In this document: positions 17,277 through 24,621 of the stretch, one piece after another
Numbering within the stretch: position 1 is the stretch's first letter
How the letters are laid out: each line of letters begins with the position of its first letter
Source: Dorea longicatena
GTDB taxonomy: Bacteria; Bacillota; Clostridia; Lachnospirales; Lachnospiraceae
DNA: 64,000 nt
Assembly: GCF_025150085.1 (NCBI RefSeq)
Contig: NZ_CP102280.1
Span: forward strand, 201,001 to 265,000
Reading direction: 5' to 3'
Notes under the pieces: generated by a model
Told to the model about the DNA's origin: nothing
The model's input: only the letters and a program-made list of their open reading frames with translations
The model's database searches: none
Made by a program: the position numbers and the translations under genes

Positions 17277-18968
17277 ATGAAAGATATCAAGGAACGGGTA
17301 AGGGATAAGAATCCGAAGATTCGAAATCCGGCTGCCCGACTTCCGAAAGAACTGGTTCGCTCAGCGGTTCTGGAAGCAAAAGAAAAGCCAAGGGAACTAC
17401 ATGAAAAAAGCAGTGGGCAGTCAGAATCCCCAACACAGTATGGAACTGAAAAAATAGAATCCGTACAGTACAGAGCGGCGAGTGTGGCAGGAAAAAGTAT
17501 AGGGAAAACCACATATCAAGGTGGAAAAAAACTTGCTGGAGTGACCTACAGGAAGATAAAGGAAAGAAAAAGCAGACAGGAAGAAGCGAAAGCTGCCGAA
17601 GAAGCAATGGAGCAGGGGGCAGAAAGCGGAAAGAAATTAATCAAGTTGAAACCGGAGCAGGCAGCACTTGCCAAGGAGAATGGTAAACGGCAGGTGAAAG
17701 CAGCACCGAGAGTGGTAAAAGTATCCGGTCTGTCTCAAGAAAAAATAAAGACACAGGCATCCATGCAGAAACAGCAGATGGAAAAAAGTCTTCAGGCGAT
17801 GCAGAAAGCAAGAGCAGCCCAGATGGCAAGAAAGTCAGCACAGGCATCGGCAGAAAGTGGAAAAGCAGTCCTTCAGGTAACTGGAAAGGGTTCAAAGTTA
17901 TCCGTACAGGGAATTACAGCAGCGATTCAAAAAGGGGTAGTAGCTCTTGAAAAAATGGGAAAATGGATTGCTGCCGGAGGTAGTGCATTTCTTCTGGTAT
18001 TTATTCTGATTGTGGGAATCATTGCAGGAGCAGCTTTCAGCAGTAATTCGGAAAGCTCCGAATCCCTAAGTGAAGAAGTGCTTGCGTATACTTCTGTGAT
18101 ACAGCAGTATGCATCCCAATACGGCATTCCGGAATATGTGTCTGCGATACAGGCCATCATGATGCAGGAATCTGGAGGCAGGGGAACAGACCCGATGCAG
18201 TGTTCGGAAAGTCCATATAATACAAGATTCCCACACACTCCTGGTTCTATTACTGATCCGGATTATTCGATAGAGGTTGGAGTACAGACCTTTGCAGACT
18301 GTATCAGACAGGCAGGATGCAGCAGTCCACAGGATCTGGACAAGCTGAAACTTGCATGGCAGGGATATAACTATGGAAATGGCTACATAGGATGGGCATT
18401 GCAAAGAGGCGGTTATACAGAAGCCAATGCATTGCAGTTTTCACAGGAACAGGCAGCTTCGCATGGATGGAGCAGTTACGGAGATCCCCAATACGTTCCC
18501 CATGTGATGCGGTATTATTCCGGTGGCAGCCTGTTTGCTGGTTTGTTTGGTAATCAGCAGATTGTGTCGGTTGCAATGGGGCAGCTTGGAAACAGTGGCG
18601 GTCAGAAGTTCTGGAGCTGGTACGGATTTGACAGTCGGGTAGAATGGTGTGCCTGTTTTGTAAGCTGGTGTGCGGATCAGAGCGGTCTGATTGCAAGTGG
18701 GAATGTTCCTAAATTCTCATTGTGCAGTGATGGAGTGTCCTGGTTTCAGGGAAAGAATAAGTGGCAGAGTGGCGGAACAACTCCGACAGCTGGAATGATC
18801 ATCTTTTTTGACTGGGATCATGATGGAACATCGGATCATGTAGGAATAGTAGAAAAGTGTGAAGGTGGAAGAGTTTACACGATTGAGGGAAATTCCAGTG
18901 ATCAGGTACGGCAGAGAAATTATGCAGTAGATTACAGTTCTATAATGGGATATGGGGTGATAAATTGA
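17277..18968 (+). CDS. Two-domain cell-wall hydrolase (CwlT/VirB1-like)
   Basis: 563 residues. Residues 1-220 are basic, glutamine- and alanine-rich and likely cytoplasmic; residues 227-255 are one membrane helix (KWIAAGGSAFLLVFILIVGIIAG). The outer part has a lysozyme-like/transglycosylase domain (ISAIQ-type helix with catalytic E in IMMQESGGRGTDPMQ, about residue 300) and a CHAP domain (EWCACFVSWCADQ with catalytic C, and HVGIVEKCEGGRVYTIEGNSS with H). The combination matches Tn916 Orf14/CwlT and opens peptidoglycan for the mating channel. The long cytoplasmic N-terminus is typical of CD1108-type ICE proteins. Confidence 0.88.
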   Translation: MKDIKERVRDKNPKIRNPAARLPKELVRSAVLEAKEKPRELHEKSSGQSESPTQYGTEKIESVQYRAASVAGKSIGKTTYQGGKKLAGVTYRKIKERKSRQEEAKAAEEAMEQGAESGKKLIKLKPEQAALAKENGKRQVKAAPRVVKVSGLSQEKIKTQASMQKQQMEKSLQAMQKARAAQMARKSAQASAESGKAVLQVTGKGSKLSVQGITAAIQKGVVALEKMGKWIAAGGSAFLLVFILIVGIIAGAAFSSNSESSESLSEEVLAYTSVIQQYASQYGIPEYVSAIQAIMMQESGGRGTDPMQCSESPYNTRFPHTPGSITDPDYSIEVGVQTFADCIRQAGCSSPQDLDKLKLAWQGYNYGNGYIGWALQRGGYTEANALQFSQEQAASHGWSSYGDPQYVPHVMRYYSGGSLFAGLFGNQQIVSVAMGQLGNSGGQKFWSWYGFDSRVEWCACFVSWCADQSGLIASGNVPKFSLCSDGVSWFQGKNKWQSGGTTPTAGMIIFFDWDHDGTSDHVGIVEKCEGGRVYTIEGNSSDQVRQRNYAVDYSSIMGYGVIN

Positions 18969-19065
18969 TGGTTTCTTTCATAATTTGTTAAGGATTTTAT
19001 AAGGGAGTTAATGAATGCTTTGGAAAATAGTCACAAAATAGGCACAGTTGATTGATAAATTGTTA

Positions 19066-19093
19066 TTGTAACTTTTAGTGATAGACATATAAA
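19066..19093 (+). promoter_or_regulatory. Probable sigma-A promoter for cargo pair
   Basis: TTGTAA (19066-19071), 16-bp spacer, TATAAA (19088-19093). It lies in an AT-rich gap and would start transcription about 40 bp before the gene at 19139, separating this cargo from the T4SS transcript. Confidence 0.45.
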
Positions 19094-19138
19094 GAGTTAG
19101 AAATCTTTATAATTGACTTGAATTAGGAGGTAGTGAAT

Positions 19139-21400
19139 ATGAGTGATCAGAATGTAAAAGCAGCACAAAAATATTTAAATGCGATGTTTGGTGGACATAA
19201 GGATTGGGTAAAACTGGATGAAGATGGAAAGACCGGAACAGCCGTGATGCAGGGAATCATTCGTGCATTTCAGATTCAGAATGGAATCTCAACGATTACA
19301 GGAACGGTTGGACCACTTACTATTAATACCATGAAGAAGTTAGCCATTATTACAAAAATGGATCCGAATGATACTCCGCAGGTTAATATATGCTTGGTTC
19401 AGTGTGCTCTGTTTTGCAAAGGATATGCTGCTGGAGGAATTACTGGAATTTATTATACATCAGGAGTAAATGCAGTTAAAAAGATGCAGGAAAATGCAGG
19501 ACTGGAAGTTACGGGCAAAATTGATTGGAAAGTTTGGTCTGGATTGTTATCCCTAAACTGGTTTACAAAGGTTTCTGGTGGGGATTCCAATATTGTTCTT
19601 ATTCAACAGCAATTAAATAGTGACTGGTCAGATGTTATTGGTGTTGGACCTTGTGATGGAATTGCCTCAAGACAGACAATTTTGTCTTTAGTTGGTGCAT
19701 TGCAGGCGGCTGAAGGAGTTACAACTGAATTAATTACAGATTTGAATTCAGTTAATTTTGGCGATGCAACAACAAATGCGTTTCCGGGTACATTACAGAA
19801 CGGACAGAACTCGACGAAATATGTTCCATTTAATAAGATTGCTCAATACGGACTATATTTTAACGGATATAATCCGGGAAGATTCGATGGCGTGTTTGAT
19901 TCGACTACAGAGTCAAAGGTGTCAGAATTTCAGGAGTTTTATGGTCTGACAGGAATTGGACTTGTAACAAAAGGAAAAGTAAATGTTTCTACTATGAAAT
20001 CATTGCTTACGAGTAAAGGCGATACAAACAGGGCAGCAAAAGCGTGTGACTGTGCAACAGTATTAAATAAACAACAGGCATTAGATATAAAAAATGCAGG
20101 GTATACTCATGTAGGACGTTATCTGACAGGTTCTGTTGGAAAAGAACATACACCGAAATATTTGACATCAACAGAAGTGAAAAACATTGAAAATGCAGGA
20201 TTATCGGTATTCCCGATATATCAGGATGGAGGATATGAATTAAACTATTTTAAGGATCCGTCCCAGGGAAGTGTTGATGCACAGACAGCAATTTTAGCAG
20301 CCGAGAGAATCGGTATACCAAGTGGAACGACTATATACTTTGCAGTGGATTTTGATTGTTATTCATATCAGATTGATACATTTATTATACCTTATTTTGA
20401 ACAGATTCACATGATCTTTTTCAGTTCGACAAATGATAAAAATTATAAAGTCGGCATTTATGCACCAAGATATGTATGTACTAAAGTTTATGAAGCAGGA
20501 TTGGCAAGTAAATCATTTGTGGCAGATATGTCAACTGGATTTAGCTGTAATTTGGGATATTCGATGCCGAAGAACTGGGCATTTGATCAATTTTGTGAGT
20601 TGAACTCATTTTCTTCATCACCTTCGTTCCCACTGGATAAAGATGCATATTCAGGGAGAGATACTGGATTTAAAAAGTTCGATGCCGTATCGACAAAAAC
20701 AGATGAGGAAATAGCGCAAGAAAATCTTCGGGCAAAGGTAAAAATAGCACGAAATCAATATGTCTATAATGTAATGGAGCCGCTTGGTTATCTGAATAAA
20801 ATTATGGATGTGGGTGTGGAGTATGATAAGGAAATTTCACTGGGAACAATGATGAGTCCTCAAGGAGCAATTGATATTTCTACTAAAATATCCACATCGC
20901 TTGAAAGTTCAACTGGTAAAATTTATAATATAAAAGTGGATATAGGAAATGATGGAGAATTGACACAAACTTGCAAAAATCAAATTATGGAGATTTCATC
21001 AAATTTATCAGATACAGGTATAGAGGGAGCAGATAACTTTGGAAATACGATAGAAAAAATTGCTTTATCGGTTAAATCTGGTAATATTGCTTTTGAAATA
21101 AATAATGTTTTTGCCAATAGTGTAGAGTTTTCCATTGTATTTAGTACATCAGATTTGCTGCCAGAAGAGGAAAAAGAGTGGACAATATCGGTTGCTTTGA
21201 TTTTTACAATGACATTAAATTCTAATAGTGGTCTTGAATTTAATGTTGTAGAATTCACAAAAGAGCATAGTAATATACTGGCAGGAGCCGTAATATTAGT
21301 TCTTGCGGGTGCATTAGTTGTAAATGCAATTCCGTCAATTATTGCTTTATTTTCAGCTGGAGCAGGTACTGTTTTTGGTTTGTTGATTCAAGCGCTGTAA
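19139..21400 (+). CDS. Peptidoglycan-binding repeat/DUF1906 hydrolase-like protein with hydrophobic C-terminus
   Basis: 753 residues, start set by AGGAGG at 19125-19130. Residues 1-300 contain three or four peptidoglycan_binding_1-like modules (for example AAQKYLN...GTVGPLTINTMKKL, and IAQYGLYFNGYNPGRFDGVFDSTTESKVSEFQ). Residues 300-530 match the DUF1906/Rv2525c-like glycoside-hydrolase fold (KACDCATV, AGYTHVGRYLTG, GLSVFPIYQDGG, TIYFAVDFDC, KVGIYAPRYVC, WAFDQFCE). Residues 530-700 are unassigned and residues 705-753 are hydrophobic (ILAGAVILVLAGALVV...). There is no signal peptide. The gene is more AT-rich than the T4SS block. It may act on the wall of the host or of a target cell; function unproven. 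Confidence 0.75.
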   Translation: MSDQNVKAAQKYLNAMFGGHKDWVKLDEDGKTGTAVMQGIIRAFQIQNGISTITGTVGPLTINTMKKLAIITKMDPNDTPQVNICLVQCALFCKGYAAGGITGIYYTSGVNAVKKMQENAGLEVTGKIDWKVWSGLLSLNWFTKVSGGDSNIVLIQQQLNSDWSDVIGVGPCDGIASRQTILSLVGALQAAEGVTTELITDLNSVNFGDATTNAFPGTLQNGQNSTKYVPFNKIAQYGLYFNGYNPGRFDGVFDSTTESKVSEFQEFYGLTGIGLVTKGKVNVSTMKSLLTSKGDTNRAAKACDCATVLNKQQALDIKNAGYTHVGRYLTGSVGKEHTPKYLTSTEVKNIENAGLSVFPIYQDGGYELNYFKDPSQGSVDAQTAILAAERIGIPSGTTIYFAVDFDCYSYQIDTFIIPYFEQIHMIFFSSTNDKNYKVGIYAPRYVCTKVYEAGLASKSFVADMSTGFSCNLGYSMPKNWAFDQFCELNSFSSSPSFPLDKDAYSGRDTGFKKFDAVSTKTDEEIAQENLRAKVKIARNQYVYNVMEPLGYLNKIMDVGVEYDKEISLGTMMSPQGAIDISTKISTSLESSTGKIYNIKVDIGNDGELTQTCKNQIMEISSNLSDTGIEGADNFGNTIEKIALSVKSGNIAFEINNVFANSVEFSIVFSTSDLLPEEEKEWTISVALIFTMTLNSNSGLEFNVVEFTKEHSNILAGAVILVLAGALVVNAIPSIIALFSAGAGTVFGLLIQAL

Positions 21401-21426
21401 ATTGTAAAAGAATAAAAGAGACAATG

Positions 21427-21461
21427 GCCAGAGGTTCGATTTTATAAAGAGGACCTCTGGC
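21427..21461 (+). other. 9-bp hairpin between DUF1906 gene and membrane gene
   Basis: GCCAGAGGT (21427-21435) pairs exactly with ACCTCTGGC (21453-21461), with a 17-nt loop. A purine run follows rather than a T run, so it is more likely a translation or stability element than a terminator. It lies 20 bp before the next start codon. Confidence 0.5.
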
Positions 21462-21480
21462 AAAAGGGGGATTAAGAAGA

Positions 21481-22041
21481 ATGCATATTAAATCAATTGT
21501 GTCAGATGAGGATAGGGAAGAATTAGAAAGAATGCTTTCGCTTGGGTTTATAATTCCTAATCAATTATTTAAAACAAGACAGAAAAGTAGAATGATTATC
21601 TATATTTTTACACCTGTAGAATTTTTACTGTCGATTAATTGTTATCTGTCGGAAAGTTATTTGATGTTTGGAATAGGGATTGGAACTTGTGTGGCTTGTG
21701 TGGCTTGGATTATTTGGTATCAAATGATTGGTAAAAATTTTGAAAAAAATGTTCATGAATTTGTCTGGGGTAGATCAGGATATGAAACGGTGGATATCGA
21801 TGAAAACGCAATTAAAATAGATGAAGATCAAATTTATGAATTTAAAAATATTGATAGAATGTTCTTATATAAAAACTTCTTTTTTTTCATAACAAATGAA
21901 AAGAAAATATTTATATTTAAAACGACAGATATGGAGTCGGATGAACTTATAAAAATTATTAAAACAACAGGGATTTTATTTGAAAAAAAAGAAAAACCAT
22001 TTAATATTTATAAGTATTGTAAAAAAGGAAAAAGTTTTTAA
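21481..22041 (+). CDS. Two-TM membrane protein, unknown (YcxB-like C-terminus)
   Basis: 186 residues. It has two adjacent membrane helices (RMIIYIFTPVEFLLSINCYL and LMFGIGIGTCVACVAWIIWY), then a cytoplasmic region whose strand pattern (YETVDIDENAIKIDEDQIYEFKNIDRMFLYKNFFFFIT) resembles YcxB-like domains. It is AT-rich like its upstream partner and probably co-transcribed with it. Being a small membrane protein directly after a wall-active protein, it could be an immunity or anchoring partner; that is inference only. Confidence 0.55.
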   Translation: MHIKSIVSDEDREELERMLSLGFIIPNQLFKTRQKSRMIIYIFTPVEFLLSINCYLSESYLMFGIGIGTCVACVAWIIWYQMIGKNFEKNVHEFVWGRSGYETVDIDENAIKIDEDQIYEFKNIDRMFLYKNFFFFITNEKKIFIFKTTDMESDELIKIIKTTGILFEKKEKPFNIYKYCKKGKSF

Positions 22042-22051
22042 AAATAAGCAG

Positions 22052-22077
22052 AGGATGGTGGATTTATCATCCTTTTA
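22052..22077 (+). terminator. Intrinsic terminator
   Basis: AGGATG (22052-22057) pairs with CATCCT (22068-22073) and is followed by TTTT. It lies just after the two-TM gene. Confidence 0.6.
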
Positions 22078-22095
22078 GAGAAGAGCATGTATTTT

Positions 22096-22127
22096 AAAGG
22101 GAATCTGGTTTTGCAGGTTCCCTTTTT
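22096..22127 (+). terminator. Second intrinsic terminator
   Basis: AAAGGGAA (22096-22103) pairs with TTCCCTTT (22118-22125), ending in five Ts. With the preceding hairpin it makes a tandem terminator that isolates the cargo pair from the two-component system. Confidence 0.75.
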
Positions 22128-22444
22128 GCCATCAAAAACGTTGATGTTTTATCAAATGACGCTAAAAATAAAAAGAATAATGCAGGGGGTGACATTATTA
22201 GTTATCGCTGTAATATTTGGATAAAATATAAATAAAACATAAAAAATATAAATAAATTATAAAATGGCGACAGTTTTTTCTTACTCAAGTGTTTATTATA
22301 TAGAGGGCAAAATAAGACAGCAAAGGAAGTGGTGCTGTTGCACCAGAAAAATGACACAAAATTGTTAATGTCCATTCGGGAAAAGAATTGAAAGAGATTC
22401 TTTTCCTTATTTGTCGTGTTACGAAAGACTGAGGGTGAGAAAAT
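22128..22444 (+). promoter_or_regulatory. Leader region of the two-component operon
   Basis: This 317-bp non-coding stretch is AT-rich. It holds a TATTATATA-like -10 region near 22294-22302 without a clear -35, a 6-bp hairpin TGGTGC-TGTT-GCACCA (about 22330-22345), and a 10-bp hairpin GGAAAAGAAT/ATTCTTTTCC (22379-22406) followed by TTATTTG, 38 bp before the response regulator start. The second hairpin may act as an attenuator. No AgrB/AgrD genes are seen here. Confidence 0.4.
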
Positions 22445-23158
22445 ATGCTAGAACTTGCAATCTGTGATGATGACATCATCCTATGTAATTGGTTAGAACA
22501 GAAGCTACTCCATTATGGGAAAGCGAATGACTGTCAGATATCTGTAGAAATATACTATTCTGCGGAGCAGCTTCTTAACAGGCTGGAAGAAGAATCCTAC
22601 GATATGTTATTCCTTGATATTTGTCTGGGACATGAAAATGGAATTGATATTGGAACGGAGATACGAAAGAAAAATTATGGAAAAGAATTGCGGATTACCT
22701 ATATTTCAACATATCAGGAATATGCTATGAAATTATTCCGCATTCATCCATTTGATTTTCTTGTAAAGCCAATCCGAGAGGAAGAACTTTTCCGGGTGAT
22801 AGGTGAATTACGGGAACTGTTAAAAGAACGGAAGAAAATATTTGAATATACGGATACAAAAGGAATCCATAAAATTTCTTATGATAAGATCCTGTATTTT
22901 TATAGTCTGGGAAAAAGAGTACATATCGTGACATCGGAAAAAGAATATGAATATCGAGGAAAATTAAAAGATGTAGCAGATATAACAGAAGAATATTTCT
23001 TACTGATTCACAAGTCCTATCTCATCAATATGGAACACGTGGAGCATTACGAATATGACAACGTGGTTATGAAAGATAAGACACGTCTCAGTATCAGTAA
23101 AGCAAATCGCAAGAAGGTCAGAGAAAGACTATTACAAACGGAGAAGAAAAGATTATGA
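22445..23158 (+). CDS. LytTR-family response regulator (AgrA-like)
   Basis: 237 residues. A receiver domain has the acidic pair in ICDDD (residues 8-10), phosphoacceptor D58 in LFLDICLG, and the conserved lysine in FLVKPI (about residue 108). The C-terminal LytTR DNA-binding domain starts near residue 140 (ISYDKILYFYSLGKRVHIVTSEKEYEYRGKL) and contains FLLIHKSYLINMEHVE. The next gene overlaps by four bases (ATGA). LytTR regulators bind pairs of 9-10-bp direct repeats about 21 bp apart, and such a pair occurs upstream of the Rhs toxin gene after the kinase. It probably controls that toxin. Confidence 0.92.
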   Translation: MLELAICDDDIILCNWLEQKLLHYGKANDCQISVEIYYSAEQLLNRLEEESYDMLFLDICLGHENGIDIGTEIRKKNYGKELRITYISTYQEYAMKLFRIHPFDFLVKPIREEELFRVIGELRELLKERKKIFEYTDTKGIHKISYDKILYFYSLGKRVHIVTSEKEYEYRGKLKDVADITEEYFLLIHKSYLINMEHVEHYEYDNVVMKDKTRLSISKANRKKVRERLLQTEKKRL

Positions 23159-24429
23159 ATATACATTTGATCACTTATCTGACAAGTAAATTATTCTGGA
23201 TTTATACTGTGTTCCGTTACAATACCATCCTGTATCCAAAAGATGAGGATACACAAAAGCTATTTGCATATTTTTGTGCGTATCTGCTTTCCTGCTGGGG
23301 AAGTATGCAGTGGGGAACGATGTACGGAGATCTGCTCTTTGAGCTGATCGCTCTGTTAATTATAACAGTAGCATATCAGGCAGACTGGCAACATCATGTC
23401 TGGAATACACTTATGGTATATATTATGGGAATTTTATGTGATGGGATTCCAATCGTGTTTTTTCAACGGTATGCGGTAGCAAGAAATCCGGTACATCATC
23501 ACATGGGACCGGGAACTATCGTAATGGGAAATTTTATATTCTTTTTACTGGAAGTCATTATTGAAAGAAAAGTGGATGTAAAGAGAAGCTATTATATAAA
23601 GAACAGTCATTGGCTGGCTATGCTTTCTGTCCCGGTAATCAGCATTATAGTCTGTATCAGGATATTGCTGCCAGACAGAAGAGGTGTGCGGTCTACGATT
23701 GTATTATTCTTACTGTTTATCAATGTATTTATTTTCTATCTGCACGATGAGGTTCAGAAAAGTTATGTTGAAACAGCAAAACAGGAAGAGATGAAGCTTC
23801 AGATGAGTCAATATGCAAAAGAACTGGAGATGATGATGAAATCACAGGACAGGCTGAATAAGATACATCATGATTACAAGCACCATCTTATAACGATAGG
23901 GGCGATGGCAAAAACGGGAGGAAATGAAGAGATTCTGTCTTATCTGAAACAAATGGAGAATATAGCCAGAACAGCCTTATGTCATCATTTATATACAGAA
24001 AACCGTAATATGAATAATCTGCTGAATTATATTTTGGAAGATGTGAAATCAGTAATTGAAAAGCCAGAGATTTCTGTGGAAATACCGAATCATATAGGGA
24101 AAGAATTATTTGATCTAAGTATAGTTGTAGGAAATCTTATGGATAATGCCATTCGTGGGGCGGCAGCTTCAGATGAACGGAGATTATCGTTTCAGATGTA
24201 TTATGGAAAAGGAATCATGAATATCCAGATTGAGAATAGCATAAAAGATACACCAAAAGTGCAGAATGGAATTTATCTGACAACGAAAAGCAGGAAAGAA
24301 GGACATGGAATAGGATTACAGAATGTGAAACTCGTAGTAGAAAAGTATCATGGTCAGATGGAGATCTGCCATACGGAGAAATCCTTTCAAGTGAAAATAT
24401 TATTATATATGAAATTAGATGAAAAATAG
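23155..24429 (+). CDS. GHKL sensor histidine kinase (AgrC-like)
   Basis: 424 residues. The N-terminal half has five to six membrane helices and few soluble loops, like peptide-sensing AgrC kinases. The phosphorylation region is RLNKIHHDYKHHLITIGAMAKTGG (about residues 238-262). The ATPase part has an N-box (VVGNLMDNAIRGA) and a glycine-rich G-box (KEGHGIGLQNVKLVVEKYHGQ), characteristic of the HATPase_c_5/GHKL group. It is translationally coupled to the response regulator. The signal is not evident because no cognate peptide gene is recognised. A strong terminator follows the stop. Confidence 0.9.
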   Translation: MNIHLITYLTSKLFWIYTVFRYNTILYPKDEDTQKLFAYFCAYLLSCWGSMQWGTMYGDLLFELIALLIITVAYQADWQHHVWNTLMVYIMGILCDGIPIVFFQRYAVARNPVHHHMGPGTIVMGNFIFFLLEVIIERKVDVKRSYYIKNSHWLAMLSVPVISIIVCIRILLPDRRGVRSTIVLFLLFINVFIFYLHDEVQKSYVETAKQEEMKLQMSQYAKELEMMMKSQDRLNKIHHDYKHHLITIGAMAKTGGNEEILSYLKQMENIARTALCHHLYTENRNMNNLLNYILEDVKSVIEKPEISVEIPNHIGKELFDLSIVVGNLMDNAIRGAAASDERRLSFQMYYGKGIMNIQIENSIKDTPKVQNGIYLTTKSRKEGHGIGLQNVKLVVEKYHGQMEICHTEKSFQVKILLYMKLDEK

Positions 24430-24458
24430 TAAGGCGATGGTGTCTTACTATTTTTTTT
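24427..24458 (+). terminator. Intrinsic terminator of two-component operon
   Basis: TAGTAAG (24427-24433) pairs with CTTACTA (24444-24450), followed by eight Ts. Confidence 0.88.
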
Positions 24459-24473
24459 CAACCCATTTCGTCT

Positions 24474-24504
24474 ATTTTTGCCACCTCAAGGGTCATTTTT
24501 ACCA
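24474..24504 (+). promoter_or_regulatory. Candidate LytTR operator: two 10-bp direct repeats, 21-bp period
   Basis: ATTTTTGCCA (24474-24483) and ATTTTTACCA (24495-24504) differ at one base and begin exactly 21 bp apart, two helical turns. The second copy ends two bases before the putative -35 of the Rhs gene. This geometry is that of LytTR regulator sites. A further repeat pair, ATTTGTGA/TTTTGTGA, follows with an 11-bp period. Confidence 0.55.
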
Positions 24505-24505
24505 T

Positions 24506-24535
24506 TTGTGAAAATTTTGTGATTTTTTAGATTAT
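24506..24535 (+). promoter_or_regulatory. Probable promoter of the Rhs toxin gene
   Basis: TTGTGA (24506-24511), an 18-bp spacer and GATTAT (24530-24535); an overlapping TATAGT (24533-24538) is an alternative -10. The elements are weak, fitting a promoter that needs an activator bound at the upstream repeats. The start codon is 86 bp downstream of the -10. Confidence 0.4.
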
Positions 24536-24621
24536 AGTAGTGCCAAAGTCAGAAAAAAGGAGGGTAGCGGTTATTTTGTAAAGGAATTATAGAAAAAGAT
24601 TACAAGAGGGAGAAAGAGACT

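Noticed and set aside
22264..22368. 34-codon ORF (MATVFSYSSVYYIEG...) with three adjacent cysteines before the LytTR regulator, considered as an AgrD-like signal peptide
   Set aside because: No ribosome binding site, no AgrB gene, and the cysteine context is unlike known cyclic peptide precursors.
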